Source: Lachnospiraceae bacterium NK4A144 (lineage in GTDB: Bacteria > Bacillota > Clostridia > Lachnospirales > Lachnospiraceae). From it: a stretch of 64,000 bases of DNA. The stretch spans positions 1 through 64,000 of the forward strand of contig AUJT01000009.1 in assembly GCA_000424365.1 (NCBI GenBank). Direction: 5' to 3'. Positions 51,995 to 61,295 of the stretch are shown in pieces. The notes below the pieces were generated by a model. It saw nothing but the letters and a program-made list of their open reading frames with translations. It did not search any database and was not told the origin of the DNA. Position 1 is the stretch's first letter; each line of letters begins with the position of its first letter. Both the position numbers and the translations under genes were made by a program.

Positions 51995-52840
51995 ATGCAG
52001 TATCTGGAGCTTCACGAAAACAAAAAACACGGCACAACAGACTTTCCGTTTGAGTACCATCACATAGACAGAAACCATGCCAGATACGTGATGGATCATC
52101 ACTGGCATGAAGAATACGAACTGATACGGGTGATCCAGGGGAAGCTTGAAATGACTGTAAATGAGCAGGAATTCACCCTTTGTTCCAAGGAACTGATGCT
52201 GGTACCGGGCGGCGCACTTCACTCAGGAACACCGGATAAATGTATATACGAGTGTCTTGTTTTTGACCCAAATATTTTTTTGAATGAAAACGGTATTATT
52301 TCAGGATGGTTCAGGCGTATCGTTTCGCGTAATCTCAAACCGGAGATTTTTTATGACTCTGAAAAAAAGAAGATCATAAGCATCGCCCGAATGGTTTTCG
52401 AAGCCATGGCAGAAAAGAAGCACGGATATGAACTGGCCGTTACAAGTGGGATAGCCATGCTTTTCAGCGCCATACTTTCTGATAAACTATATGAATCCGG
52501 ACCCGCCACACCCGAAAGAGAAAGCCGAAAGATCCGCCGTATAAAGAAAGTTCTGGACTACATTGACAGTAACTTTACATCTGATATCACTCTTGAGAAG
52601 CTTTCAGATGTAGCATCCATGAACCCCAAATATTTCTGTCGTTTTTTCAGAAAGATCACAAACCGCACTCCCATGGATTACCTAAATTATCAGCGGATAG
52701 AACACGCCTGCTACGACCTGTCCCATACCGGTCAGTCCGTAACAGAGGTGGCTTATCGCTGCGGATTTAATGATCTTTCGTACTTCATCCGTATTTTTAA
52801 AAAATATAAAGGAGTTACCCCCGGTAAATACCGGGAATAA
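51995..52840 (+). CDS. AraC-family transcriptional regulator
   Basis: A 281-residue regulator: N-terminal cupin sugar-sensing domain (HHWHEEYELIRVIQGKLEMT, LMLVPGGALHSG) and C-terminal double HTH (TLEKLSDVASMNPKYFCRFF; TEVAYRCGFNDLSYFIRIFK; VTPGKYR). Divergent from fucI, so probably an activator of that gene or of the entire locus. AGAGAGG precedes the ATG. Confidence 0.92.
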   Translation: MQYLELHENKKHGTTDFPFEYHHIDRNHARYVMDHHWHEEYELIRVIQGKLEMTVNEQEFTLCSKELMLVPGGALHSGTPDKCIYECLVFDPNIFLNENGIISGWFRRIVSRNLKPEIFYDSEKKKIISIARMVFEAMAEKKHGYELAVTSGIAMLFSAILSDKLYESGPATPERESRKIRRIKKVLDYIDSNFTSDITLEKLSDVASMNPKYFCRFFRKITNRTPMDYLNYQRIEHACYDLSHTGQSVTEVAYRCGFNDLSYFIRIFKKYKGVTPGKYRE

Positions 52841-52887
52841 CCCCTGCTTATTGCGATATATCAGCCAATTTTCAATGCACTAAAGCC

Positions 52888-53550
52888 TTACGATGCGCCT
52901 ATGTTTAATCCACTAAGATTAAATAATTCTCCAAGTGTTGCTCCGGTCTGCGGTGTCATCGCCCTTCTGATGATCTCCAGGGTCTCATGCACCTTATCAC
53001 TGACCTTTACCTCGTAATAGAGTTTCGCTGTATTTTCCGCGTCTGTAAGACCATCGTGTGCACGTCCCTGAAACTGGATACCTATTGCATTCAGAGCTTT
53101 ATCAAGCGCCGGAGATCTGGAGAAATTCAACATCTTCTGGAACTCATCCTGAAAATCTATCCAATGATAGATCATATATCTGATCTCTTCCGTATATTCC
53201 ATGCCCTTCTGCTTCATTTCATTTTGTATCTGGTTCAGATCGTTCACACTCCAGGAATATATCTCATAATCCTGATCACCGCACCAGTCAACAAATCTGG
53301 CAAATGCATTTTGGAATATATCTGCGTCTGCGAGCATTGCTGTCGTGATACCCGTGAGATTTTCAAACTTCTTTCGGACCTCTTTACTGTAAACCGGTTT
53401 CACATATTCCTTGAAACGATCGGTGATCTCTCCGTTCTCCCCAAGTATTACAGCCCCGATCTCGATCGTCTCATATTTACTGCAGCTGCTCTCCTCGCGA
53501 TATTCCTTATCGACCGGATGCATCTCTAAATCAATAAAAATCTTTCTCAA
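52888..53550 (-). CDS. DEDDh 3'-5' exonuclease (DnaQ-like)
   Basis: A 220-residue exonuclease-fold protein. Exo I motif IFIDLEMHP with Asp7/Glu9, exo II region IYSWSVNDL, exo III HDGLTDAENT. Such stand-alone proteins occur in Firmicutes and act on RNA or DNA ends; the exact substrate is unknown. A KapD-like/sporulation inhibitor relation is possible. Single gene. Confidence 0.78.
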   Translation of the reverse strand: MRKIFIDLEMHPVDKEYREESSCSKYETIEIGAVILGENGEITDRFKEYVKPVYSKEVRKKFENLTGITTAMLADADIFQNAFARFVDWCGDQDYEIYSWSVNDLNQIQNEMKQKGMEYTEEIRYMIYHWIDFQDEFQKMLNFSRSPALDKALNAIGIQFQGRAHDGLTDAENTAKLYYEVKVSDKVHETLEIIRRAMTPQTGATLGELFNLSGLNIGAS

Positions 53551-53676
53551 AACCTAACCCCGTTTCAGACAAGCCATATGGATTTTTTAATTATATCTCT
53601 AACTTGCCCGAAATAAAAGTGAACCAAGGGGACTGGGTTCTATCGATATTTTCCGAAACCTCGTCTGTCTTTTCAA

Positions 53677-54414
53677 TTATTTCAGCACAAAATCTTTGAT
53701 GAGTCCCAGACATTCACGAAGCATATTATTCGGAAGAAATCTGCGGCTTGACGGAGCCGCTATACCACAGACATTTTTATATCCCTGCTTTTTAGCTAGT
53801 CCCACGGCTCTTAATACATGGAAATTATTGGTCACGATGCCGACAGAGTCATTTTCTTTATCAAGAAAAGCAGCACTGTATTCCAGATTTTCCGATGTAT
53901 TCTCTGATCTGTCCTCAACTATGATCCTCCCCTCATCCACACCTTTTTCTATGAGGTACTTCTTCATCGCTGTGCCTTCTGCTTCAGGCTCATTTACGCC
54001 CTGTCCGCCGGATACGATGCATTTTGTATCAGGATTATTTTCCAGATACTCTACCGCCTTTCTCAGCCTGAATCTCAAGACAACACTCGGACCGCTCTCA
54101 CGAACCTGCGCACCGAGTACCACGATGTAATCCAGATTTTTCTCACCCTCATTTCGGAATGACGAAAATATCATCATGCTAAGTACCAGTGTAGTAACTA
54201 TCCCAAGTACCATGACCGCATGACAACCGACATTGATCCACTTCGGCATACGACTCCACACGTCAAATCGTCTAAATGCCGCCAACACTAAAAATCCCGC
54301 TGCCAGGGCAATCCATATCAGATAAAATCCTGTTCCCGATCCCGCCATTCTCACCATGACGCTATACAAAGCGCATATAACCGCCAGGATCACAAAGAAA
54401 ATCTCTACTTTCAT
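53677..54414 (-). CDS. DUF218 / YdcF-SanA family membrane protein
   Basis: A 245-residue protein with three N-terminal helices (about 4-20, 29-46, 63-85) and an extracellular DUF218 domain (YIVVLGAQVRESGPS; CIVSGGQGVNEPEAEG; SENTSENLEYSAAFL; VTNNFHVLRA). Members of the family are linked to envelope integrity and vancomycin sensitivity (SanA) or sugar metabolism; the reaction is unknown. Single gene. Confidence 0.82.
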   Translation of the reverse strand: MKVEIFFVILAVICALYSVMVRMAGSGTGFYLIWIALAAGFLVLAAFRRFDVWSRMPKWINVGCHAVMVLGIVTTLVLSMMIFSSFRNEGEKNLDYIVVLGAQVRESGPSVVLRFRLRKAVEYLENNPDTKCIVSGGQGVNEPEAEGTAMKKYLIEKGVDEGRIIVEDRSENTSENLEYSAAFLDKENDSVGIVTNNFHVLRAVGLAKKQGYKNVCGIAAPSSRRFLPNNMLRECLGLIKDFVLK

Positions 54415-54698
54415 CTCAACTCAAACTCCACTTATCGTGCTATATATCAAAAGCATCCAAACTTTCTTCAACGTTAACTAACAGCATTTTACCATAAGAA
54501 AATCCGGTAAAATTTTAGGATTTTTTTAAGTTTCACCTTTATTTACAAATCGATCATATATTTTATCCAACAGAGTTTTATAATGATGACAGGCAGTTGT
54601 ATTTTTGTTAATACACTACGTTAAGTCTCATGGGGTACAAAAGACAAAAAAGCGTAGGTAATCATAAACTGCAAATAATGATAAGGAGAAGGCAACGC

Positions 54699-55589
54699 AT
54701 GAAAGTATTGAATTTCGGATCTATGAATATAGATAACGTCTATAACGTAGATCATATAATCGCTCCGGGAGAAACAGAAAACTCAACAGGAATAGCTCAT
54801 CATTGCGGAGGAAAAGGTCTCAACCAGTCCATCGCACTCGCTAAAGCCGGTGCTCCTGTGTGGCATGCAGGTCAGATCGGTGATGACGGAAAGATGCTTC
54901 TCGATATCCTTTCTGAGAGCGGTGTTCACACAGACTTTATCCGCAAGATACAGGGACACTCAGGTCACACGATAATTCAGGTAGATAAAAACGGTCAGAA
55001 TTCCATTATTCTATTTGGCGGAGCTAACCGTTCCATGACCAGAGACTTTATCGATGACGTCCTATCTCATTTTGAGAGAGACGATGTCCTGCTTCTTCAA
55101 AACGAAATAAATGAACTTCCATATATCATAGATAAGGCTGCAGAGAGAGGTTTGCGGATCTTCTTTAATCCGTCACCTTATGACGAGCTGATCGCTTCCT
55201 GCGACCTGAGTAAGATTTATATGTTCTTTATAAATGAAGTGGAAGGAGCACAGATCACAGGAAAAAACGATCCGGACGAGATATTATCCGAGATGAAAAA
55301 ACTCTATCCCAATGCCTCTGTACTCCTGACACTCGGCGGAAACGGTTCAGTTTGTCAGACCGCAGATGAAACCTGCCACCAAAATATCTTTAAGGTCACT
55401 CCGGTCGATACTACCGCTGCCGGAGACACCTACACAGGATTTTTCATCGCAGCATACCTTGAGGGCAAAACGCTCAAAGAAGCAATGACTCTCGCATCAA
55501 AGGCATCTGCCATAGCGGTCACAAGAGAAGGCGCTGCTCCGTCCATTCCAACACGTAAAGAAGTCGATGAAAGCACTATAACAGAATAA
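54699..55589 (+). CDS. Ribokinase-family (PfkB) kinase
   Basis: A 296-residue PfkB kinase. N-terminal FGSMNIDNVYNVDHIIAPGE, GGKGLNQSIALAKAGA for sugar binding, NEVEGAQITG, LLTLGGNGSV and the catalytic DTTAAGDTYTGFFIA. The layout is ribokinase-like (ribose to ribose-5-phosphate), but related nucleoside and sugar kinases cannot be excluded. Start 54699 behind AAGGAG. Not in an operon with a transporter here. Confidence 0.85.
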   Translation: MKVLNFGSMNIDNVYNVDHIIAPGETENSTGIAHHCGGKGLNQSIALAKAGAPVWHAGQIGDDGKMLLDILSESGVHTDFIRKIQGHSGHTIIQVDKNGQNSIILFGGANRSMTRDFIDDVLSHFERDDVLLLQNEINELPYIIDKAAERGLRIFFNPSPYDELIASCDLSKIYMFFINEVEGAQITGKNDPDEILSEMKKLYPNASVLLTLGGNGSVCQTADETCHQNIFKVTPVDTTAAGDTYTGFFIAAYLEGKTLKEAMTLASKASAIAVTREGAAPSIPTRKEVDESTITE

Positions 55590-55597
55590 AAGCAGAA

Positions 55598-55642
55598 AAA
55601 AGACAGGTGTCAGGATCGTATTAACCCTGAAACCTGTCTTTT
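55598..55642. terminator. Bidirectional terminator
   Basis: AAAAGACAGGT-g-TCAGG / CCTGA-a-ACCTGTCTTTT stem, followed by CTTTG, between the kinase gene and the convergent SDR gene. Confidence 0.88.
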
Positions 55643-55658
55643 CTTTGTCATTATATAC

Positions 55659-56432
55659 TCAGATTGCTGTATAGCCGCCATCTACGGGAAGCATTACACC
55701 ATTCACATATGATGATGCGGGAGATGCAAGGAAAATTGCTGCAGAATCGAGTTCTCCTTCTTCGCCGTATCTTTCAATAGGGATAGCGCCCTTTGCGTAC
55801 TCTCTGAACCAGTCGGTATCAAGAGTATCTTTTGTGAGCGGTGTCCAGAAATATCCCGGACAGATGGAATTAACTGTGATCCCATACTTCCCCCATTCAG
55901 CCGCAAGAGCCCTTGTGAGGTTCACTACGCCGCCCTTTGCTGCATGATACGGTGATGAACCTGCGATTTTATTTCCAACAAGCCCGTACATGGATGCGAT
56001 ATTAATGATACGTCCATACTTCGCAGGTATCATCGCTTTCTTTGCAACCGCGCGGGCAACCTTAAAAGTTCCGAAAAGATCTACATTCATCTCACCTGCA
56101 AACTGTTCGTCCGTTATGTCCTCAGCCGGTGCTACCGCGCCTGTTCCCGCATTATTTATCAGTATATCTATGCGCCCAAATCGGTCCAGCACTTCCTGCA
56201 CTACTGCATCCACCCTTTCAGTATCAGTAATATCACACTGAACCGAATAGGTCTCTACGCCGTACTCCTTGTTGATTTCTGCCGCAACCTCGTCTGTCAG
56301 ATTTTTACGCCTTGCAAGAGCAACTATCTTACATCCCTGATTTGCAAGAGCCTTTGCCATCTGCACACCGAGTCCGGTCGAGCATCCTGTTACAATTGCC
56401 ACACGTTCCGAAAGATCAAAATAATTTTTCAA
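55659..56432 (-). CDS. Short-chain dehydrogenase/reductase (gluconate 5-dehydrogenase-like)
   Basis: A 257-residue classical SDR: cofactor motif GCSTGLGVQMAKAL, NNAGTGAVAP, and the active-site YHAAKGGVVNLTRAL with Tyr/Lys, then PGYFWTPLT. Closest in feel to gluconate-5-dehydrogenase/2-deoxygluconate dehydrogenases. The start is a TTG at 56432 behind AAAGGAGATG; longer in-frame starts (to 56489) have no RBS and run into a family A repeat. Confidence 0.85.
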   Translation of the reverse strand: MKNYFDLSERVAIVTGCSTGLGVQMAKALANQGCKIVALARRKNLTDEVAAEINKEYGVETYSVQCDITDTERVDAVVQEVLDRFGRIDILINNAGTGAVAPAEDITDEQFAGEMNVDLFGTFKVARAVAKKAMIPAKYGRIINIASMYGLVGNKIAGSSPYHAAKGGVVNLTRALAAEWGKYGITVNSICPGYFWTPLTKDTLDTDWFREYAKGAIPIERYGEEGELDSAAIFLASPASSYVNGVMLPVDGGYTAI

Positions 56433-56492
56433 AATTACATCTCCTTTCACGATAGGTATTTGTACTGATTTTATTCTCTTGCAATACATTAT

Positions 56493-56563
56493 ATGATGTC
56501 AGAGTCAAAAGGTCAAAATCCAATTGTGCTTGCACAAATAGGATTGAGACCTTGAGCCCCGGA
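56493..56563 (+). repeat. Family A repeat, truncated copy
   Basis: ATGATGTCAGAGTCAAAAGG... with AATCC-aattgtgcttgcacaaat-AGGATT hairpin, ending near GAGACCTTGAGCCCC. Matches the reverse complement of 49765-49834; the conserved 100-bp half is absent. Confidence 0.75.
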
Positions 56564-56647
56564 GCCTGCTTTGAAGAATTCGGTCATGAGAAAAAGAATG
56601 TATTACGGGCATGTGCCTGTGCGTATATCATACTCCGCTTTTTTGTA

Positions 56648-57598
56648 TTAGTACCTATATGTAAACTCGTAGCTTTCACCTGCTGTAAACGCTTCCTTAT
56701 CTGACTCTGTTACAGAAACACCCGCGCCAAGTGACCAGCATGAAAGAAATGCGCTCATATTTCCGTCATCACTTACAAAATAAAGATCTCCGGTTTCTTC
56801 ATCCGTTGTAGCCGAACCTCTGATTTCCTCTGAGCCTTCCGGATGGATAAGCACATCGTAAGAACCGCTCTCCATGCCCTCTGTCACGATAAGGTAATTA
56901 TCAGACGCGTAGTCACCATAGTATCCGCTGGGACCAACTGATGTCGGGAAAGAAAAAGCAACTTCTCCTTTCAGGTCTGCCAGCGTACTTGCCAGTGTAT
57001 ATGCCTCACTTCTATATCGCTCTGCCGCATTCCCCATGATGATCACACCCTGGATAGATCCACCCTCATACATGTAAGACATTCTTTCAGCCATTGTATT
57101 TACATACTTTTCCCAGTTCTGATACTCAGCGTAAATGTCATCATAGGATGCTCCCTCAGTTTCCTTAAGTCTCTCAAGGAGGCTTTCTGCCTCAGCTTTC
57201 CATACGAGCTTTCCATTGACACAGAGGTAATCCATCTCAGCCTGTGTCTCGGCATTCTGCTCCATTTCATCATACTTATCATTAAGATTATTTATCTGCT
57301 CCAGCTCATCCGTAAGATCCTGTGCAGATGCTACTATAGCCTTTACTTCTTCATTTATTTGAGCTTCATACTCATAGTCGTCACCACTCTCAGGTGCCTC
57401 GCTGCTCTCTGATGTGATACTTCCATCAGTACTTCCGCTTTCTGCAGTGTCTTCACTGCTCCCTGCATCTGCATCATCATTTTTCTGCACATCTTCTGTA
57501 CCGGTTTTATCAGTTTTCCCTGCTATCTGTCCTACACTTCCGCATCCGGAAAAGGTAAGTGCCGCAGCCAGTACCAACAAAAATAATCTTTTTTTCAT
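56648..57598 (-). CDS. Hypothetical lipoprotein, 316 aa
   Basis: Signal peptide with lipobox TFSGCGS (Cys about 20), then an Asp/Ser/Glu-rich linker to about 75, a helical middle region (ALESLLERLKE-type, residues about 80-200) and a beta-rich C-terminal part with GYYGDYAS and YEFTYRY. I do not recognise a family. Surface-anchored by lipid; single gene with a weak RBS (GAGAGG). Confidence 0.65.
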   Translation of the reverse strand: MKKRLFLLVLAAALTFSGCGSVGQIAGKTDKTGTEDVQKNDDADAGSSEDTAESGSTDGSITSESSEAPESGDDYEYEAQINEEVKAIVASAQDLTDELEQINNLNDKYDEMEQNAETQAEMDYLCVNGKLVWKAEAESLLERLKETEGASYDDIYAEYQNWEKYVNTMAERMSYMYEGGSIQGVIIMGNAAERYRSEAYTLASTLADLKGEVAFSFPTSVGPSGYYGDYASDNYLIVTEGMESGSYDVLIHPEGSEEIRGSATTDEETGDLYFVSDDGNMSAFLSCWSLGAGVSVTESDKEAFTAGESYEFTYRY

Positions 57599-57786
57599 AA
57601 CCTCTCCTACAAAAATATGTCTCTTTTAGCTATATGCCAAACAATTAAGACCATATCATCAATCCTTCCTAATTACAATTTCTATAAGGATCAAAAGTAC
57701 TTTTAATTACTATGTTTTTTCCGTATAATGTACGCGAAGTGTTAGTTTTTAGCTTTTTAGCTTACGTTTTTTGAGAGGAGTCTCCT

Positions 57787-58302
57787 TTGGGAAGAGCATC
57801 AATTAAACCAAATAAGAATATCTATCAGACAAGCCGCGAAGATATGAAATGGTCCCGCGCAAAAGCGAGCGAAATGCTGGAATGCATTTCTGAAAGCCAG
57901 ATTGAAAAATATGAAGATGAAAAGACCGTTCCACGCCCGGAAGATGTAGTACGCATGTCAGAGGTTTATAAAAAACCTGATCTCTGCAACTATTACTGCA
58001 CTCACGAGTGCGCTATTGGTAAGATATATGTACCGGAAGTAAAAAAGCAGGCACTTCCGCAGATAATTTTGGAAATGCTTGCTTCATTAAACGCTGTAAA
58101 CCAAGATCGTGACAGACTCATCGAGATTGCTGCCGATGGAGAGATCCACGATGACGAGCTTGAGGATTTCGTCATGATACAGGATAAGCTCCAGCAGATC
58201 TCCATGACTGTAGATTCCCTAAAGCTTTGGGTAAATAACACCATAGCCTCCGGAAAGATCGATAAGTCAAAACTGGAAGAGCTGCAAAAATCTGTTCACT
58301 AA
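57787..58302 (+). CDS. HTH XRE-type regulator with C-terminal helical domain
   Basis: A 171-residue protein. The first 60 residues look like a Cro/CI helix-turn-helix (REDMKWSRAKASEMLECISE; DEKTVPRPEDVVRMSEVY). Cysteines follow (LCNYYCTHECAIG, pattern CxxxCxxxC), then two or three helices. TTG start at 57787, 6 nt behind GAGGAG; no nearer ATG is possible. Closed by a strong terminator. Target unknown. Confidence 0.7.
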   Translation: MGRASIKPNKNIYQTSREDMKWSRAKASEMLECISESQIEKYEDEKTVPRPEDVVRMSEVYKKPDLCNYYCTHECAIGKIYVPEVKKQALPQIILEMLASLNAVNQDRDRLIEIAADGEIHDDELEDFVMIQDKLQQISMTVDSLKLWVNNTIASGKIDKSKLEELQKSVH

Positions 58303-58325
58303 ATATCTAAATCTCAGTCTATACA

Positions 58326-58365
58326 ATACGTTCCTGACACTTTATTTATCGTGTCAGGAACGTAT
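58326..58365. terminator. Bidirectional terminator
   Basis: Perfect 15-bp stem ATACGTTCCTGACAC / GTGTCAGGAACGTAT with a 10-nt loop, between the HTH gene and the convergent acyltransferase gene. Confidence 0.88.
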
Positions 58366-58373
58366 TTATATCT

Positions 58374-59468
58374 TCACTTTTCTTCACTTGCTATCTTTTT
58401 CTTCTGTGCCTTTAATACCCTCGCCCTTTTCATCTCCATATATTTATCCGCTATCCGTACCGATACGAAAAATACTGCAACGCTCACAAACATGGCATCT
58501 GCAATATCCAATACGCTGGTCTCCTTTGCAATAAAGACATAGGAATATACGATTATCGCATACTGCACCACATATATGACAGTTATGTTTGTGCTGAGTT
58601 TCTTTAGGTAATCAACAAACCATTTCGCAAATTTTTTGCTGAAGTAATAACACATTCCAACCCACCAAAGCGCAAAACTTATAAGGCATATATTTCCATA
58701 AAGCCCCATATGATAATAACTTAACTGATAGTCTCCCTTTACCTGTCCAAAATCTATGACCAACTCCAAAGAATTAAAAAGCAGCACAAAATAAATAGGC
58801 ATAAATATCTTGAACAACGTCTTATAGAATGCCTTCTTTTCATAACATTGACTCAGTTTCTGACCAAATATATACCCTGCCACCGGAAAGCCGATCCATG
58901 AGCAGTACGGAAAAAACGATATTCCGGATGTCCCGAAAAATAATCCACAGACATAGGTGATCACTCCCTCCGGAAAGACCACATGATCTGTTATCCACTC
59001 ACCAATGATCACTACCAGTAGTGTACTCACTATAAGAGGTTTGGTTTGCAGGTTGATCTTTTTTATCAATGCAAAGGTCAGGAACGCCAGCGATGCAAAC
59101 TGTAGTATATCTACATTTGCAAATTCCTCTATCGCTGTCGGTAGCTGTTCCGCATCTCCATCCTTAAAATATACGATCAGATGTGGGAGTGCATACACCA
59201 GAAAATTGTACAGATAGCTTAGTCCCAGCATCTTGATACCGCGCTTTGCAAGCTGCGAGGGTGTATTATTTTTTGAATAAACGATACCTACTCCGAGCGC
59301 CAGCATAAATACCGGTGCCGCCGGCGGACTTCCAAAAAATTCTATGACCTGCACAGCCCAGGGAATACTTTCGTTATAAAAGTACTCCTCGGCATGCACA
59401 AATATCATTCCTATTATCGCTATCCCCTTCGCAATATCTATTTCTACCTGTCTCCCCGGATTATTCAT
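58374..59468 (-). CDS. Multi-spanning membrane acyltransferase-like protein
   Basis: A 364-residue protein with about ten helices. The start EIDIAKGIAIIGMIFVHA is characteristic of the acyltransferase-3/HGSNAT-like/OpgC group, with a His at the end of helix 1. Such enzymes acetylate or acylate surface sugars. ATG 59468 behind GGGGAG; a TTG 15 bp earlier is inside the RBS. Single gene. Confidence 0.7.
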   Translation of the reverse strand: MNNPGRQVEIDIAKGIAIIGMIFVHAEEYFYNESIPWAVQVIEFFGSPPAAPVFMLALGVGIVYSKNNTPSQLAKRGIKMLGLSYLYNFLVYALPHLIVYFKDGDAEQLPTAIEEFANVDILQFASLAFLTFALIKKINLQTKPLIVSTLLVVIIGEWITDHVVFPEGVITYVCGLFFGTSGISFFPYCSWIGFPVAGYIFGQKLSQCYEKKAFYKTLFKIFMPIYFVLLFNSLELVIDFGQVKGDYQLSYYHMGLYGNICLISFALWWVGMCYYFSKKFAKWFVDYLKKLSTNITVIYVVQYAIIVYSYVFIAKETSVLDIADAMFVSVAVFFVSVRIADKYMEMKRARVLKAQKKKIASEEK

Positions 59469-59639
59469 GTCATTACTCCCCAAAATATCCCCTTTGGCTA
59501 GTTACGCACTTCCAACATATCTATCGGCAGAAACAATGTATACAATAACTTTATATAACATATGTGTTCATAAAAATTGTATTTTATCCGAAAAACAATG
59601 TAGGTATACGGAAATCAATTCTTGCGGAGGGAACCGCCT

Positions 59640-61142
59640 ATGAATTATTTAGAACAGGCAAGAAAATACGAAGATAAATATTCAAAGACAATTTCAGATG
59701 AAGAACGCCCGCTGTATCACATTTCTCCGGCAATAGGATGGTTAAATGATCCTAACGGATTCTCCTGGTATAACGGAAAATATCATCTTTTTTATCAATA
59801 CATGCCCTATCAGACCCGCTGGTCACCTATGATGCACTGGGGACATGTGGAGTCAGCCGACCTCATCCATTGGGAGAGAAAACCTGTGTTTATGGCCCCG
59901 GAAGCCGACTATGAGACAGGCTGTTACTCGGGCAGCGCCATTACAGCCCCCGACGGCAGCCACCTCATCATGTACACGGCACATTACCAGAGTCTGCCGG
60001 ATGAAGATGCGGAAAATCCCATCTTTGAAGAGTCTGTAGAAACACAGTGCATAATTAAAGGTGACGGAACAGAATATAAACGCCTTCCGGAAAATCCCGT
60101 CATAGGCACACACGATATGCCGGATGGCGGAAAAACCGCAGATTTCAGAGATCCCTGCATATGGTACGAGAACGGAGAATATTTCTGTGTTCTCGCTATT
60201 CGTATGCTAGAAACCAGTCTCGGTTCCATTGTGATCTATAAATCCGCCGATGCGATAAACTGGGAATATCGTGGTGTCTTAATGAGAAACGACGGGCGCT
60301 TCGGTCAGATGTGGGAATGTCCTGATTTCTTTGAGCTGGATAAGAAAAGCGTACTTATCCTCTCTGCGACAGACGTGCAAAATTTTGATCCATGTTTCAG
60401 AGGCGGGCACTGTACATATGCATTTATAGGCGATTATGACAAGATCGGGATGGATTTCAGAGATGACAGCTTCCAAAATCTGGATCTCGGTTTTGATTTT
60501 TATGCTCCTCAGACCATGCTTACACCTGACGGCAGACGGATAATGATCGCCTGGATGGCAGATCCCGATAGTGCCAAATGCGCGCCAACAGGTTCTAAGT
60601 GGAACGGACAGATGACATTTCCCCGTGAGCTTCGCATAAAGGACGGACACCTGTACCAGCTTCCGATCCGTGAGATCGAAGAATTTTACGATTCCGCAGT
60701 TTCCGCTGCCGGACAGGCGCAGGAAGAAACCTCCTTTGACGGAGTTCGCGGAAAAGCTGTAGACATAACCGTAGAAGCCGATGGAAAAGAGAAATATCTT
60801 AAAGACTTCTGCATGAAGTTTGCAGTAGATGATAAAGATCCGGACAGGAAATATGTATCCGTAGAATATGACGGTATAACAAACCGCCTTATCGTCGACA
60901 GAAGTCATGCCGGAAGGACTGCGTCCATAGAAAACCGGCGTGAAGTTGAGATCAGAGGAGAAGACAACGGCAAAAAACTGAAACTTCGTGTTCTACTTGA
61001 CAGATTTTCCTTTGAAATATTTGTAAATGACGGAGCAGAGGTTCTTAGCGGAACCCTATATGAGAGCGATCCTTCCTGGGACGGGATCACCTTCAAAGCC
61101 CCTGACGCAGAACTGAACATCGTTTGTCTCACCTTGAGATAA
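59640..61142 (+). CDS. GH32 beta-fructosidase (sucrose-6-phosphate hydrolase-like)
   Basis: A 500-residue enzyme without signal peptide, so cytoplasmic. Catalytic motifs: nucleophile in IGWLNDPNGF, FRDPCIWY, acid/base in MWECPDFF. The C-terminal beta-sandwich follows from about 350 (VEIRGEDNGKKL...FSFEIFVNDG). It hydrolyses beta-fructosides such as sucrose, sucrose-6-phosphate or short fructans. ATG 59640 behind GGAGGG. No sucrose transporter or regulator is next to it. Confidence 0.92.
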   Translation: MNYLEQARKYEDKYSKTISDEERPLYHISPAIGWLNDPNGFSWYNGKYHLFYQYMPYQTRWSPMMHWGHVESADLIHWERKPVFMAPEADYETGCYSGSAITAPDGSHLIMYTAHYQSLPDEDAENPIFEESVETQCIIKGDGTEYKRLPENPVIGTHDMPDGGKTADFRDPCIWYENGEYFCVLAIRMLETSLGSIVIYKSADAINWEYRGVLMRNDGRFGQMWECPDFFELDKKSVLILSATDVQNFDPCFRGGHCTYAFIGDYDKIGMDFRDDSFQNLDLGFDFYAPQTMLTPDGRRIMIAWMADPDSAKCAPTGSKWNGQMTFPRELRIKDGHLYQLPIREIEEFYDSAVSAAGQAQEETSFDGVRGKAVDITVEADGKEKYLKDFCMKFAVDDKDPDRKYVSVEYDGITNRLIVDRSHAGRTASIENRREVEIRGEDNGKKLKLRVLLDRFSFEIFVNDGAEVLSGTLYESDPSWDGITFKAPDAELNIVCLTLR

Positions 61143-61185
61143 CTTTTCTTAATAAAAACTACATATTTTCATATAATTTTCTTAA

Positions 61186-61294
61186 TTGATAAACTCCTAT
61201 TTTGCATGCTATTCTATCATTTGTATTAATTTTTATACATGACGACAGAGTCAAAAATAAGGAAAGTATAAAAAGGGAAAAAGGAGTTTATCAA
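61186..61294 (+). promoter_or_regulatory. RBS-complementary inverted repeat in leader
   Basis: TTGATAAACTCCT (61186-61198) and AGGAGTTTATCAA (61282-61294) are a perfect 13-bp inverted repeat; the second arm is the ribosome binding site of the BspA-like gene. A distal promoter with TATAAT at 61172 would place the first arm at the RNA 5' end, allowing the RBS to be masked. A proximal promoter (TTGATA, 18 nt, TATTCT) would make RNA without that arm. Confidence 0.6.
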
Positions 61295-61295
61295 A

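Noticed and set aside
61239-61257. ATGACGACAGAGTCAAAAATA as another family A end
   Set aside because: Resembles the terminal motif but too short and diverged to count as a copy.
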